Positions 51,394 through 59,814 of a stretch of 64,000 nucleotides of DNA are shown in pieces. The notes beneath the pieces were generated by a model that saw only the letters and a list, made by a program, of their open reading frames with translations, did no database searches and was not told the DNA's origin. This stretch comes from Microvirga massiliensis. GTDB taxonomy: Bacteria > Pseudomonadota > Alphaproteobacteria > Rhizobiales > Beijerinckiaceae. The stretch lies in contig NZ_LN811367.1 of assembly GCF_001006805.1 (NCBI RefSeq), positions 39,426 to 103,425 of the forward strand. The letters are read 5' to 3'. Position numbers and translations under genes: made by a program. Numbering within the stretch: position 1 is the first letter of the stretch; the number at the start of each line of letters is the position of its first letter.

Positions 51394-51723
51394 CTACCGT
51401 GGATCCTTGGCCCGGTCCTGCGCCGGTTGGAGTCCGGCCTGGGCAGAGATCGACCCTGTAGAGAGCACAATCTTGTTGTCGGCACGGTTGCACGACACGG
51501 TCACATAGCCATCATCCGCCTTGAAGCGGACGGTGCGCTCATTCTCGGTGTTGACGAGCCCAAACGGCTTTGCGTCGAACTCCGCCGACACCTCGTTGAT
51601 GATCTCGAGGCACTGGTCGAACGGCAAGGTTGCGGTGCGGGCGCGCAGCGTTTCCCCGAATGCGCCGGAGGTGGCAAACAGCCCGGCGACCCCGAGCAGC
51701 AGGGCAATGGGGGAGGCATGCAT
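51394..51723 (-). CDS. Small secreted hypothetical protein
   Basis: 109 aa with a signal peptide (residues 1-23, LLLGVAGLFATSGAFG). The mature part is a single small domain with two Cys (DQCLEII and VSCNRAD) that may pair in the periplasm. AAGGA lies eight bases upstream of ATG 51723. No family is recognised. Confidence 0.65.
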   Translation of the reverse strand: MHASPIALLLGVAGLFATSGAFGETLRARTATLPFDQCLEIINEVSAEFDAKPFGLVNTENERTVRFKADDGYVTVSCNRADNKIVLSTGSISAQAGLQPAQDRAKDPR

Positions 51724-52115
51724 CGTCAAATCCTTCGTCCGCCTAATCTAGTACCGGAAGCGCATTTCAGCTGTGTTACGTCGCACATGGCAGGTAGGAG
51801 AACATCGCCTGCGCGTGGTCCGTAGCCTGTCCGACAGCCTGCCTCGGCAGGGGCGCACCGGATGCCTCCCGGACCGGTTGGGAGGGCGTCTCCATTCTCT
51901 CAGGACTGGTTAACGCGATCGCGCTCCACAAGTGCCATGTCGTTTTCGTCGCGCCTGAAAATACTTTGGCGCAGTGACGTCAAGCTTGCCCTTCGCCCAG
52001 ATGCGCCTCCGGCTTCGAAAGGGTGTGGACGGCCCGACGCCATGACGAACCATGGTCGAATGGGCGTGCGATGCAGCGGGATCCGATGATCCGAGCTTCG
52101 CCTCGTACACCGCTT
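51724..52115. other. Intergenic region without recognisable content
   Basis: Short open frames on both strands lack ribosome sites and protein-like composition. No repeat, hairpin or motif stood out. It separates the 3' end of the phospholipase D-type gene from the secreted protein gene. Confidence 0.4.
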
Positions 52116-53657
52116 CTACACCCCGCCATCGGACAGGCCGGCCGGCGGGGCTGGTCGATCCAATGCATTCCGCCTTCGGTCCCGTGCTTCCCGACGCAGC
52201 CTCCAGGCCCGGGCCAGAAGGCCGAACCCGATCCAGCCCATGATAAGGATGAAGGGCAGCACGAAGACGCGAGGGAAGATGGCCGCAACAGCCGCGAGCG
52301 CGACCAGAACCAACCCGATGCTCCCGACGGCTTTAGCCTCCGTCGACGACAATGTGCGGGCGGCCATCATGGCAGCGCCCGCCGTGTTCCCGAGGCTGAC
52401 CGCCCCGGCCGCGAACTTCGACGTGCTTCCCCTGCGCGGTCCGACCTTGCGTCGTTTCTGCACGGCCAGCGGAACGGCCTTGCCGACGTCCAGCACGATC
52501 TCCGTCGCGTTCCGGAGATCGCTCATGTAGGTCTCCATCATGCGCTCGGCGAACGCCCGGTCGGTAATCGTGACGTCGAGCTCCCAGTTCGTGAGCCAGC
52601 TCGCCAGGTTGAGATTGGTCGACCCGATGCGCGACCAGATGCCGTCCGCGACCGCCGTCTTGGCGTGCAGCATCGGCCCGTTCCACTCGAAAATCCGAAT
52701 GCCCGCTTCGAGAAGGGGACGATAGCCGGCGCGTGCCACCGGCTTGACGATCGGGACGTCGCTCGTCCGGGGGACGAGAAGCCGAACATCGACGCCGTCG
52801 CGGGCCGCTCCGGTCAAGGCTTGCACATAGGCCGTCGTCGCCACGAAATAGGCATCGGTCAGCCACAGGAACCGGCGCGCCGCGGAAGCGACGAACTGGT
52901 CGAGGCGATAGGTGATGAGGCTCCCGGGCTGCCCCGCGATGATCCGCGCCGACACCTCTCCCGCGGCGGCGATCTCCCCTGTCGTCGGCAGCTCGGATGG
53001 GGGCAGGGGCGGCCCGGTCAGGGCCCAGGTATCCGCGAAGGCCCGGATCAGATCGGCAAGGACCGGACCTCGAAGCTCGACGCCCGTGTCGCGCCAAGCT
53101 TCTACCCCCTTCGCCGGATTGCCCTGCCATTCGCAGGCAATGCACAGGCCCGAGACGAACCCGATGCGGTTGTCGACGACGAGAACCTTGCGATGGTCCC
53201 GTCGCAGCCATGCCAACGGTGAGCCGATTCTCGGCGGATTGAAGACCCGGATCTCGACCCCGGCTTCGGCAAGCTCGCTCCAGAAGCGCGAGGACGCTCG
53301 GCCCAGGCAGCCGAACCAGTCATGGAGGAAGTGAACGCGGACTCCCTGGCGGGCTCGCTCGGCGAGCGCCTCGGCGAAGGCTCGTCCGATCCCGTCATCC
53401 GCGATGATGTAGTTCTCGAAGAGGATGCTGGATTCCGCTGTCCGGATGGCATCGAGCCAGGCCGGATAGTTCTCGGCTGCATCCTTCAGGAGCCGCACTG
53501 CATTGCCTGGATGCCGCTCGCTTTCCGAGATTCGGGCAAAGGCACGTTCGAGAAACGGATCCTGCTGTTCGATGGATTGCAACGGCAAGAGCTCCCGTGG
53601 TGCGGCGTACCGGCCGGATCTGTATAGCCGGGGCATTGAATTCGCGATGCTGCGCAT
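52116..53657 (-). CDS. Phospholipase D-family protein, cardiolipin synthase-like
   Basis: About 513 aa with two HKD motifs, HRKVLVVD and HAKTAVAD, the two halves of the catalytic site of PLD/cardiolipin synthases, each followed by the usual Gly or Ser/Asn residues (RIGSTNLNLASW). The C-terminal 100 residues hold two membrane helices (SIGLVLVALAAVAAIF, VLPFILIMGWIGFGLLA) and a basic tail, rather than the N-terminal helices of classic Cls. It probably makes or remodels anionic phospholipids at the inner membrane. The frame is open to 53807; the ATG at 53657 is a compromise, as no ribosome site decides. Confidence 0.82.
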   Translation of the reverse strand: MRSIANSMPRLYRSGRYAAPRELLPLQSIEQQDPFLERAFARISESERHPGNAVRLLKDAAENYPAWLDAIRTAESSILFENYIIADDGIGRAFAEALAERARQGVRVHFLHDWFGCLGRASSRFWSELAEAGVEIRVFNPPRIGSPLAWLRRDHRKVLVVDNRIGFVSGLCIACEWQGNPAKGVEAWRDTGVELRGPVLADLIRAFADTWALTGPPLPPSELPTTGEIAAAGEVSARIIAGQPGSLITYRLDQFVASAARRFLWLTDAYFVATTAYVQALTGAARDGVDVRLLVPRTSDVPIVKPVARAGYRPLLEAGIRIFEWNGPMLHAKTAVADGIWSRIGSTNLNLASWLTNWELDVTITDRAFAERMMETYMSDLRNATEIVLDVGKAVPLAVQKRRKVGPRRGSTSKFAAGAVSLGNTAGAAMMAARTLSSTEAKAVGSIGLVLVALAAVAAIFPRVFVLPFILIMGWIGFGLLARAWRLRREARDRRRNALDRPAPPAGLSDGGV

Positions 53658-53805
53658 CACAATGCCTGGAGGCCGGCTAGGTTGCCAGCGAGAGTAGGCT
53701 CCCGGGCGAGTAAACAAAGGGCGGCCGGATCCCGGGAGCGGCGGCGCAGCCGTGTGCTGCGTGAGTGAGTTCCCTGTTCCCTGTCCATTGAACTGGAGGA
53801 GCATC

Positions 53806-54369
53806 ATGTCGGAACTGGTGGCTGTCGCTTTCGACGATCCGCACGAGGCGGATCACGTTCTCACCGAGCTCGCTCGTATGCAAAAGGAATACCTGATCGA
53901 TCTGGAGGATGCGGTCGTCGCCATCCGTCAGCCGGACGGCAAGGTGCAACTCAAGCAGAGCATCAATCTCATCGGAGTAGGAGCAGCCTCCGGGGGCCTG
54001 TCCGGAGCCTTCTGGGGCACGCTCGTCGGGCTGTTGTTCCTGAACCCGCTTGCCGGCATGGCGGTCGGAGGCCTAGTAGGAGCCGGCAGTGGAGCGCTTT
54101 CGGGGTCGCTCGTCGACTATGGCATCGACGACAACTTCATCCGGTCGCTTGCCGATACGCTGCAGCCGAACACGTCGGCCCTGTTCGTGCTGGTCCGCAA
54201 GGCCCAACCCGAGAAGGTCCTGGCCGAGCTGAAGGGGATCAAGGGGCGCATTCTGCGCACCTCTCTCTCGCCCGAACAGGAAGCCAAGCTTCAAGCTGCG
54301 ATCTCGCAGCAGACGTCGACTCCCCAGAGTGCGGCGCCTCCCCAGAGTACGGCTGCCAGCACGTCGTAA
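53806..54369 (+). CDS. DUF1269 membrane protein
   Basis: 187 aa of the DUF1269 family: N-terminal ferredoxin-like part (VAVAFDDPHEADHVLTEL, YLIDLEDAVVAIRQPDGKVQLKQ), a Gly-rich double hydrophobic segment (residues about 60-105), then ALFVLVRKAQPEKVLAELKGIKGRILRTSLS. The C-terminal 25 residues are a Gln/Ser/Pro tail with a short PQSAAPPQST repeat. Such proteins are stress-induced membrane proteins of unknown role. GGAGGA lies upstream of ATG 53806. Confidence 0.8.
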   Translation: MSELVAVAFDDPHEADHVLTELARMQKEYLIDLEDAVVAIRQPDGKVQLKQSINLIGVGAASGGLSGAFWGTLVGLLFLNPLAGMAVGGLVGAGSGALSGSLVDYGIDDNFIRSLADTLQPNTSALFVLVRKAQPEKVLAELKGIKGRILRTSLSPEQEAKLQAAISQQTSTPQSAAPPQSTAASTS

Positions 54370-55120
54370 GACGCGTTGCGGAAAAGCAATGAATCCGCCG
54401 ATCGTCAAGAGGGGCCAAGGTCTCCGTCGACAGGGGTACGGAACCAGAATGGGCCGCAAGCCTGCACGGCTCCGCTATGACGCAATATTCCGGCCGGCAT
54501 CTGATGGAGGACCTTGGCTCAGGCCCACTCTAGCCGTCAGAGATCCGGTTCCGTACGGGCGAGGCACTCACCGCTCGCAACAGCGAACCTTTTGAGCATC
54601 GAACACTGCCCGGGTTCCCGGCCGGATCTATGGCCATCCGGTCGGGAATCTGTCGTCCAGCTTTCAAGGCTCCTCGTCGCGGTGCCGTGTCGGGCATGCA
54701 GGACGTCGAATCCGCTCCTGGCGAGAGCCGCTCGACCTCCTCATCGCGTCTCGTGGATGGAGATATGATCCGGGTATCCTTCGGGGGCGCTCCTGTCGGA
54801 TGAACGGGCTTCCATTGGTAGGTTTGATGTGAGCGTCACATCATTCGATGCATCGACCGCGGCATGACAGGTTGGCCTCCGAGCCTGCGAGCCGGGAAAC
54901 CTCGTCACAGAAGAGCGTTCGCATCAGGACCGCTATTCAGGATGTCTGCAGGATGGCGGATGAATCCGGCCGGAAGCTCATGAAGGGCCGAAAGCCGGCT
55001 CCGCCAGCGGCGGATCGCATGGATTGCCAGACTTTCCGCCGATCGGCTTGCCGCCTTGAAATGCGGTTCCGGCGCTTGCGCGAGCGCCACTGGGTATAAC
55101 GGGACAAGGAGCAACTGCAG
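54370..55120. other. Long intergenic region with operator-like inverted repeat
   Basis: No convincing gene was found in 750 bases; short frames here are Arg-rich shadows. TGATGTGA-GCG-TCACATCA at 54825-54843 is a perfect 8+3+8 inverted repeat about 280 bases ahead of the antiporter gene and could be an operator. The regulator is unknown. Confidence 0.45.
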
Positions 55121-56752
55121 GTGGAAAGCATAGCAATCGTGCTCGTGCTGCTCGTGGCCGTGCTGGTGAGCCGCGCCGTCGGCCGCATGATTCCGCTGCC
55201 TCTCCCCCTGCCGCTCGTTCAGATCGCCTTTGGCGCCGTCATCGCCTGGATGTTGGACATCGGCATCAAGCTCGACCCGAAAGTGTTTTTCCTTCTGTTC
55301 CTTCCGCCACTTCTGTTTCTGGATGGATGGCGTATCCCGAAGGACAGCCTGTTCCACGATGCCGGTACCGTCGTGGAGTTGGCGGTCGGCCTGGTCGTGT
55401 TCACCGTCATCGGCATGGGTTTTTTCATCCATTGGCTGATCCCCGCCATGCCGCTCGCGGTCGCCTTCGCGCTGGCCGCGGTCCTGTCGCCGACGGACCC
55501 GATCGCAGTCGCCGCGATCGCCAAGCGGGTTCCGGTACCGAAGCGTTTGATGCACATTCTCGAAGGAGAGTCGCTTCTGAACGATGCGTCCGGCCTCGTT
55601 TGCCTGCGCTTTGCTATTGCTGCAGTTCTCACCGGAACGTTCTCGCTGTCCGAAGCCGTCGCAACCTTCCTCTGGCTCGCCCTGGGTGGTCTCGCAATCG
55701 GTGCTGCGGTCGCGTGGTGCGCCGGCCGTTTGCAGCAGTGGGTAGCCGACCGATACGGCGATGATGCAGGCTCCTCGATCCTGACGAGTCTGCTGATCCC
55801 GTTCGGGGCTTACCTCCTTGCCGAGCACTTCGACTGCTCGGGCATCCTTGCGGCGGTCGCGGCGGGGATCACCATGAGCTACGTCGAGGATCCACTCCGC
55901 GCCCCGGCATCGACCCGCATGAGGCGCACTGTCGTGTGGGATATGATCCAGTTTGCCGCCAAGGGCACAATCTTCGTTCTCCTCGGCGAGCAGCTCCCCG
56001 GCATTTTTTCCGGAGCGGTCGAGACGATTCAGCAAACCGGATCTCATGACAACCCGCTGTGGCTCGCCGTCTATCTCACGGCAATCACTTTTGCCCTCGC
56101 TGCCGCACGTTTCGCTTGGGTGTGGGTATCGCTCCGGTTCACGAGCTTCCGAGCCAGCCAGCCCGAGCGACGACCAAGCTGGAAACTCGTCGGAGCGACT
56201 TCGCTCGCCGGCGTCAAGGGTGCGATTACGCTCGCCGGCATCCTGACGCTTCCCCTGGCTCTGGCGGATGGCTCACCGTTCCCGGCGCGCGATCTCGCCA
56301 TCTTCCTTGCGGCCGGTGTCATCATCCTGTCGCTGGTTCTGGCGACCATCGGCCTGCCCCTGGTTCTCAGGGATCTCGAATTCCCGGAAACCGACCCCGC
56401 CGAGATCGAAGCGGACCGGGCCCGTTCCGCTGCAGGCACAGCCGCCATCAAGGCCATCGAGCGCGCTCTTCACGAGGTAGCCGAAGATGAGGCTGATCCG
56501 GAGCTGTATGAACAGGCCGGCACGCGGATCCTGTCACGCTACCGACAGCGGGTTGCCAGGAATCAGAGCAATGAAGACAGTCCTGAAAGCATCCGGCAAG
56601 CGCGAGCCATCGAGAAACGCCTGGCTCACATCGGTCTCAGGGCCGAACGCGAAGAAGTGCTCCGGCTCGCCCGGAATGGCCATCTCGGAGATGAGGCCGT
56701 GCGGAAGCTGGTTCGCGAGATCGACCTCTCGGAGGCCCGTCTGGAGGCATAA
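55121..56752 (+). CDS. Na+/H+ antiporter, CPA1 family
   Basis: 543 aa. About 12 membrane helices fill residues 1-420, with core motifs AVLSPTDPIAVAAIAKRVPVP and LEGESLLNDASGLVCLRFAI and GVKGAITLAGILTLPL. The C-terminal 120 residues are a soluble helical domain (RALHEVAEDEADPELYEQAG). It exchanges Na+ or K+ for protons. Start at GTG 55121, with AAGGAGC upstream and no ATG giving the first helix. It differs from the antiporter at 22147 by lacking a nucleotide-binding domain. Confidence 0.9.
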   Translation: MESIAIVLVLLVAVLVSRAVGRMIPLPLPLPLVQIAFGAVIAWMLDIGIKLDPKVFFLLFLPPLLFLDGWRIPKDSLFHDAGTVVELAVGLVVFTVIGMGFFIHWLIPAMPLAVAFALAAVLSPTDPIAVAAIAKRVPVPKRLMHILEGESLLNDASGLVCLRFAIAAVLTGTFSLSEAVATFLWLALGGLAIGAAVAWCAGRLQQWVADRYGDDAGSSILTSLLIPFGAYLLAEHFDCSGILAAVAAGITMSYVEDPLRAPASTRMRRTVVWDMIQFAAKGTIFVLLGEQLPGIFSGAVETIQQTGSHDNPLWLAVYLTAITFALAAARFAWVWVSLRFTSFRASQPERRPSWKLVGATSLAGVKGAITLAGILTLPLALADGSPFPARDLAIFLAAGVIILSLVLATIGLPLVLRDLEFPETDPAEIEADRARSAAGTAAIKAIERALHEVAEDEADPELYEQAGTRILSRYRQRVARNQSNEDSPESIRQARAIEKRLAHIGLRAEREEVLRLARNGHLGDEAVRKLVREIDLSEARLEA

Positions 56753-56925
56753 TGACGCCCATGACCGGGCGACGCCGAAGATCGGCGCCGCATCCACGAG
56801 ACCATACCGAAGATCCAGGATAACGCGGTTCATGCGAAAGACGGCACCCTGGATCGTTGTCGAGGTCAGATGCGTTTGAGTTCATGAAAAGCCGTCATCA
56901 CACGACCACTGGAAGGGAGATTGCC

Positions 56926-57381
56926 ATGAAAGCAGGTGATGTCATGACGACGGGGGCCGCCACGATCCGTCCGGAGGCATCTCTCGCCGACGCCGCTCGC
57001 ATTATGCTCGACAATCGCATCAGCGGCCTTCCGGTCGTCGATTCTGCCGGAAAGCTGGTCGGGATCATAACCGAGCGCGATTTTCTACGACGCGGCAAGG
57101 ACGATGCGCGACGCTGGCTCGATATCCTTCTCGACGAGGCGAGCGGGCAGGACACGGCCGATCAGCTGAATGACCGGCGCGTCGCGGACGTGATGTCGAC
57201 CGATCCCCTCACCGTCAGCGTGGAAACCTCGGTGAGCGAGATCACGGAACTGATGGAACGCCACAACGTGAGACGGATTCCGGTCGTCGCCAACGACAAG
57301 GTCGCCGGGATCGTGAGCGTTACGGATCTTTTGCTGGCACTGATGCGAAAGACGAACCGCATCTCTGACCGGCCGGCCTGA
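56926..57381 (+). CDS. CBS-domain pair protein
   Basis: 151 aa made of two CBS motifs (residues 1-55: VMTTGAATIRPEASLADAAR, GLPVVDSAGKLVGIITERDF; residues 85-145: VMSTDPLTVSVETSVSEITE, IPVVANDKVAGIVSVTDLL). Bateman modules of this type bind AMP, ATP or SAM and report energy or redox state. GGAAGGGAG lies before ATG 56926. The Na+/H+ antiporter gene upstream is 173 bases away. Confidence 0.88.
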   Translation: MKAGDVMTTGAATIRPEASLADAARIMLDNRISGLPVVDSAGKLVGIITERDFLRRGKDDARRWLDILLDEASGQDTADQLNDRRVADVMSTDPLTVSVETSVSEITELMERHNVRRIPVVANDKVAGIVSVTDLLLALMRKTNRISDRPA

Positions 57382-57451
57382 CGGCAGGCTGATTGACCTG
57401 TCGTAGCTTCGGCATGGCGCCCGTGACGGGCCATACGTGGAGGTACTCGGT

Positions 57452-57661
57452 ATGTTCAACTGGGTCGTCCGCATTGTGATGCTCCTCGCGGGGATGATCA
57501 CGAGCTGGTTCGTTGCGCGCGAGGCCGACAATTTCAGTGTCATCCAGGGCGTGGTGGCGATGCTCCTGATCGCCTTCTTCGTGCTCGCCGCCGCGTACTG
57601 GCCGTCGATCGTGCAGTTCTTCCGTGACAGGCGATCATCCGGAGGCAAGGCGGATATTTAG
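57452..57661 (+). CDS. Small two-span membrane protein
   Basis: 69 aa with two helices (VRIVMLLAGMITSWFVA and VIQGVVAMLLIAFFVLAAAYW) and a basic C-terminal tail. GGAGGT nine bases upstream fixes the ATG at 57452. No family is recognised. It follows the CBS protein gene by 70 bases and is probably in the same transcript. Confidence 0.65.
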   Translation: MFNWVVRIVMLLAGMITSWFVAREADNFSVIQGVVAMLLIAFFVLAAAYWPSIVQFFRDRRSSGGKADI

Positions 57662-57670
57662 GCGACCTCC

Positions 57671-57857
57671 CTTGTCATTGTGAGCGCAGACACAACGCAC
57701 TGCCGGTCCTGTTGCCGTTTCCGTCATCACGAGCCGCAGGCACAACGGATTGCTCGTCCCGCCGCCTCACCGTCCTTGCGAGCCGCAGGCGAAGCAATCT
57801 ACCCGTCGACGGATGTGCTCCTGGATCGCTTCGCTCTGCTCGTCATGATGGTGAGGG
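57671..57857. repeat. Dispersed intergenic repeat, copy 6
   Basis: CGTCCTTGCGAGCCGCAGGC at 57771, continuing GAAGCAATCTACCCGTCGAC and a decayed TGGATCGCTTCGCTCTGCTC arm, matches copies 3 and 5. A more degenerate unit lies at 57674-57750. The gap is between convergent genes and holds nothing else. Confidence 0.75.
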
Positions 57858-57882
57858 TCTTGGTGCGCAGAGCATCACGGGC

Positions 57883-58575
57883 TCACCCTCTCCCCCCGAC
57901 CTCGTCGATGTGCTTCAGGAGGTCCGCGGGGTCTTCATAGACCCTGTAGGCACTGGCCCGGACGAGCTCGTCCTCGCCGTAGCCACCGGACAAGAGGCCG
58001 ACGCCGAGACCACCGGCCCTGCGCGCCGCGAGCATGTCCCAGATGCTGTCTCCGACCACGCAGGCGCCCTCGATGGGCTGGCTCAGCGCCTCGGCCGCTG
58101 CCAGGAACAGATCCGGATCAGGCTTCGCGTGCTTGACCTTGTCGCGGGTGATAACCGGTACGCGCCCCGGATCGACGCCGAGCGTGGCCAGCACGGGCCC
58201 GGCGGTCTCCATGCGTCCGCTCGTGGCGATCGCCCAGGGTAGGCCCGCTTCGGTCAAGTAGCTCAACAGTTCCCGGGCGCCGGGCAGCGGGCGAATCCGG
58301 TCCGCCCTCCTTTTGTAAGCCTCGGCGTGCAGCCGCCGCAGCCGCTCGGCCCGTTCGGGATCGATGGCGAGTCCGGTCTCCCGCAGGAGCATGTTGGTAA
58401 AGAGCCCGCCCGACATGCCGATCTTGCGGTGGATGCGCCAGACCGAGAGCTCGATGCCTTCCGTCTCCAGAGCCTCGTGCCAGGCCAGCACGTGCATGTA
58501 GACGCTGTCCACGAGGGTGCCGTCGAGATCGAACAGGAAGGAAACCTGGCGCGCTCGCATGGGCCGGAACTCCAA
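57883..58575 (-). CDS. HAD-superfamily phosphatase
   Basis: 230 aa. The nucleophile motif is FLFDLDGTLVDS, motif II is IATSGRM, the Lys is in HAKPDPDLF and motif IV is VVGDSIWDMLAARRAG, with an alpha-helical cap in between (phosphoglycolate phosphatase/beta-phosphoglucomutase group). The substrate is unknown. The start may be ATG 58575 or 58560. Confidence 0.85.
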   Translation of the reverse strand: MEFRPMRARQVSFLFDLDGTLVDSVYMHVLAWHEALETEGIELSVWRIHRKIGMSGGLFTNMLLRETGLAIDPERAERLRRLHAEAYKRRADRIRPLPGARELLSYLTEAGLPWAIATSGRMETAGPVLATLGVDPGRVPVITRDKVKHAKPDPDLFLAAAEALSQPIEGACVVGDSIWDMLAARRAGGLGVGLLSGGYGEDELVRASAYRVYEDPADLLKHIDEVGGRG

Positions 58576-58605
58576 GCTCTATCAACCCGGCACCCTACAA
58601 CACGA

Positions 58606-59814
58606 TTATGACGGCATCCGGCCCGATTTCGGCTCCCGTGCGACCAGCTCCTTGGCCCGAAGTGCTGCGATCCATTCCTCGTTGGTGGGCTCGACCGCAA
58701 CCACGACCGGGCTTTCATTCGCCGAAATCACGGGCGCATGGGCCTCGTTGGCCGCGGGGTCGAGCGCCACGCCCATATAGCCCAACGCCGTGCAGATACG
58801 CTCGCGCAACACCGCATTGTGCTCACCGATGCCGGCCGTGAACACGAGGAGGTCGAGGCCGCCGAGCGCCGCGCTGACCGATCCGATCTCGCGGACGACG
58901 CGACGCACATAGAGCGCGAGCGCAGCGTGGGCGCGGGGCTCATCGGCCTCCTGCTGGAGGAGAATCCGCGGATCCGAAGATATCCCGGAAATCCCGAGCA
59001 ATCCCGATCCGTGATAGAGGAGCGTTCCAACCTCCCCGAGCGACAGCTTTTCGATCTCCATCAGATAGATCACCGCGCCCGGGTCGAGTGCTCCGGTTCG
59101 AGTCCCCATCATTAGCCCGTCGAGCGCCGAGAACCCCATCGTGGTCGCGACGCTCCTCAGGTCCAGCATGCCGCAGAGGCTCGCGCCGCTCCCGAGATGG
59201 GCGACAATGGTGCGCCCCCGGGCGAGATCGCCATGACGCTCGGCCAGGGCAATCGACTGGTATTCATAGGACAGGCCGTGAAAGCCGTAACGACGGATAC
59301 CCCGCTCCCATGCATCCCAGGAGAGCGGCAGCATCTGCTCCACGTCCGGCATGGTGTGATGAAAGGCAGTGTCGAAACAAGCCACCTGAGGCAGCCCCGG
59401 CCGCTCCGCCATGAGCCGCTCCATGGCCTCCAGCGCAAACGGCTGATGCAGCGGCGCCAGGGGAATGTAGCTTCGGAGGTCCGCGAGCACCTCCGCGTTG
59501 ATCAGCACCGGCTCGAAGTAGCGGCTTCCGCCGTGCACGACACGATGCGCGACAGCCTGGATCATGTGCCCGCCGCGCCGGGCGTCGACGCGTTGCAGGA
59601 TGTGGCTCAACGCGGCCGCATAGGGATGAGACCTGTCGAGCGCAATCGGAGCCGGCTTGACACCGGTTTCTCCGAACGTGGGACTCGGCCCCGTGATGCC
59701 GTCGACTTTTCCGTTCCAGAGCGGTTTCCGGTCGAGCAGCGTGCGGCCGGCGTCGAACAGCGCAAACTTGATGCTCGACGAGCCGCAATTGAGGACGAGG
59801 ATCAATTCGCTCAT
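58606..59814 (-). CDS. ackA: Acetate kinase
   Basis: 402 aa, the family's normal length. Motifs: LVLNCGSSSIKFALF at the N-terminus, AHRVVHGG, the catalytic region FDTAFHHTMP, YGFHGLSYEY, AHLGSGASLCGM and VFTAGIGEHN. It converts acetyl phosphate and ADP to acetate and ATP. The start overlaps the stop of the phosphotransacetylase gene by four bases, so both are made together. Together they give ATP by substrate-level phosphorylation, useful when oxygen is short. Confidence 0.93.
   Translation of the reverse strand: MSELILVLNCGSSSIKFALFDAGRTLLDRKPLWNGKVDGITGPSPTFGETGVKPAPIALDRSHPYAAALSHILQRVDARRGGHMIQAVAHRVVHGGSRYFEPVLINAEVLADLRSYIPLAPLHQPFALEAMERLMAERPGLPQVACFDTAFHHTMPDVEQMLPLSWDAWERGIRRYGFHGLSYEYQSIALAERHGDLARGRTIVAHLGSGASLCGMLDLRSVATTMGFSALDGLMMGTRTGALDPGAVIYLMEIEKLSLGEVGTLLYHGSGLLGISGISSDPRILLQQEADEPRAHAALALYVRRVVREIGSVSAALGGLDLLVFTAGIGEHNAVLRERICTALGYMGVALDPAANEAHAPVISANESPVVVAVEPTNEEWIAALRAKELVAREPKSGRMPS

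Noticed and set aside
54825..54843. TGATGTGA/TCACATCA repeat as a CRP site
   Set aside because: CRP needs six bases between TGTGA and TCACA; here there are three. It is kept only as an unassigned inverted repeat.
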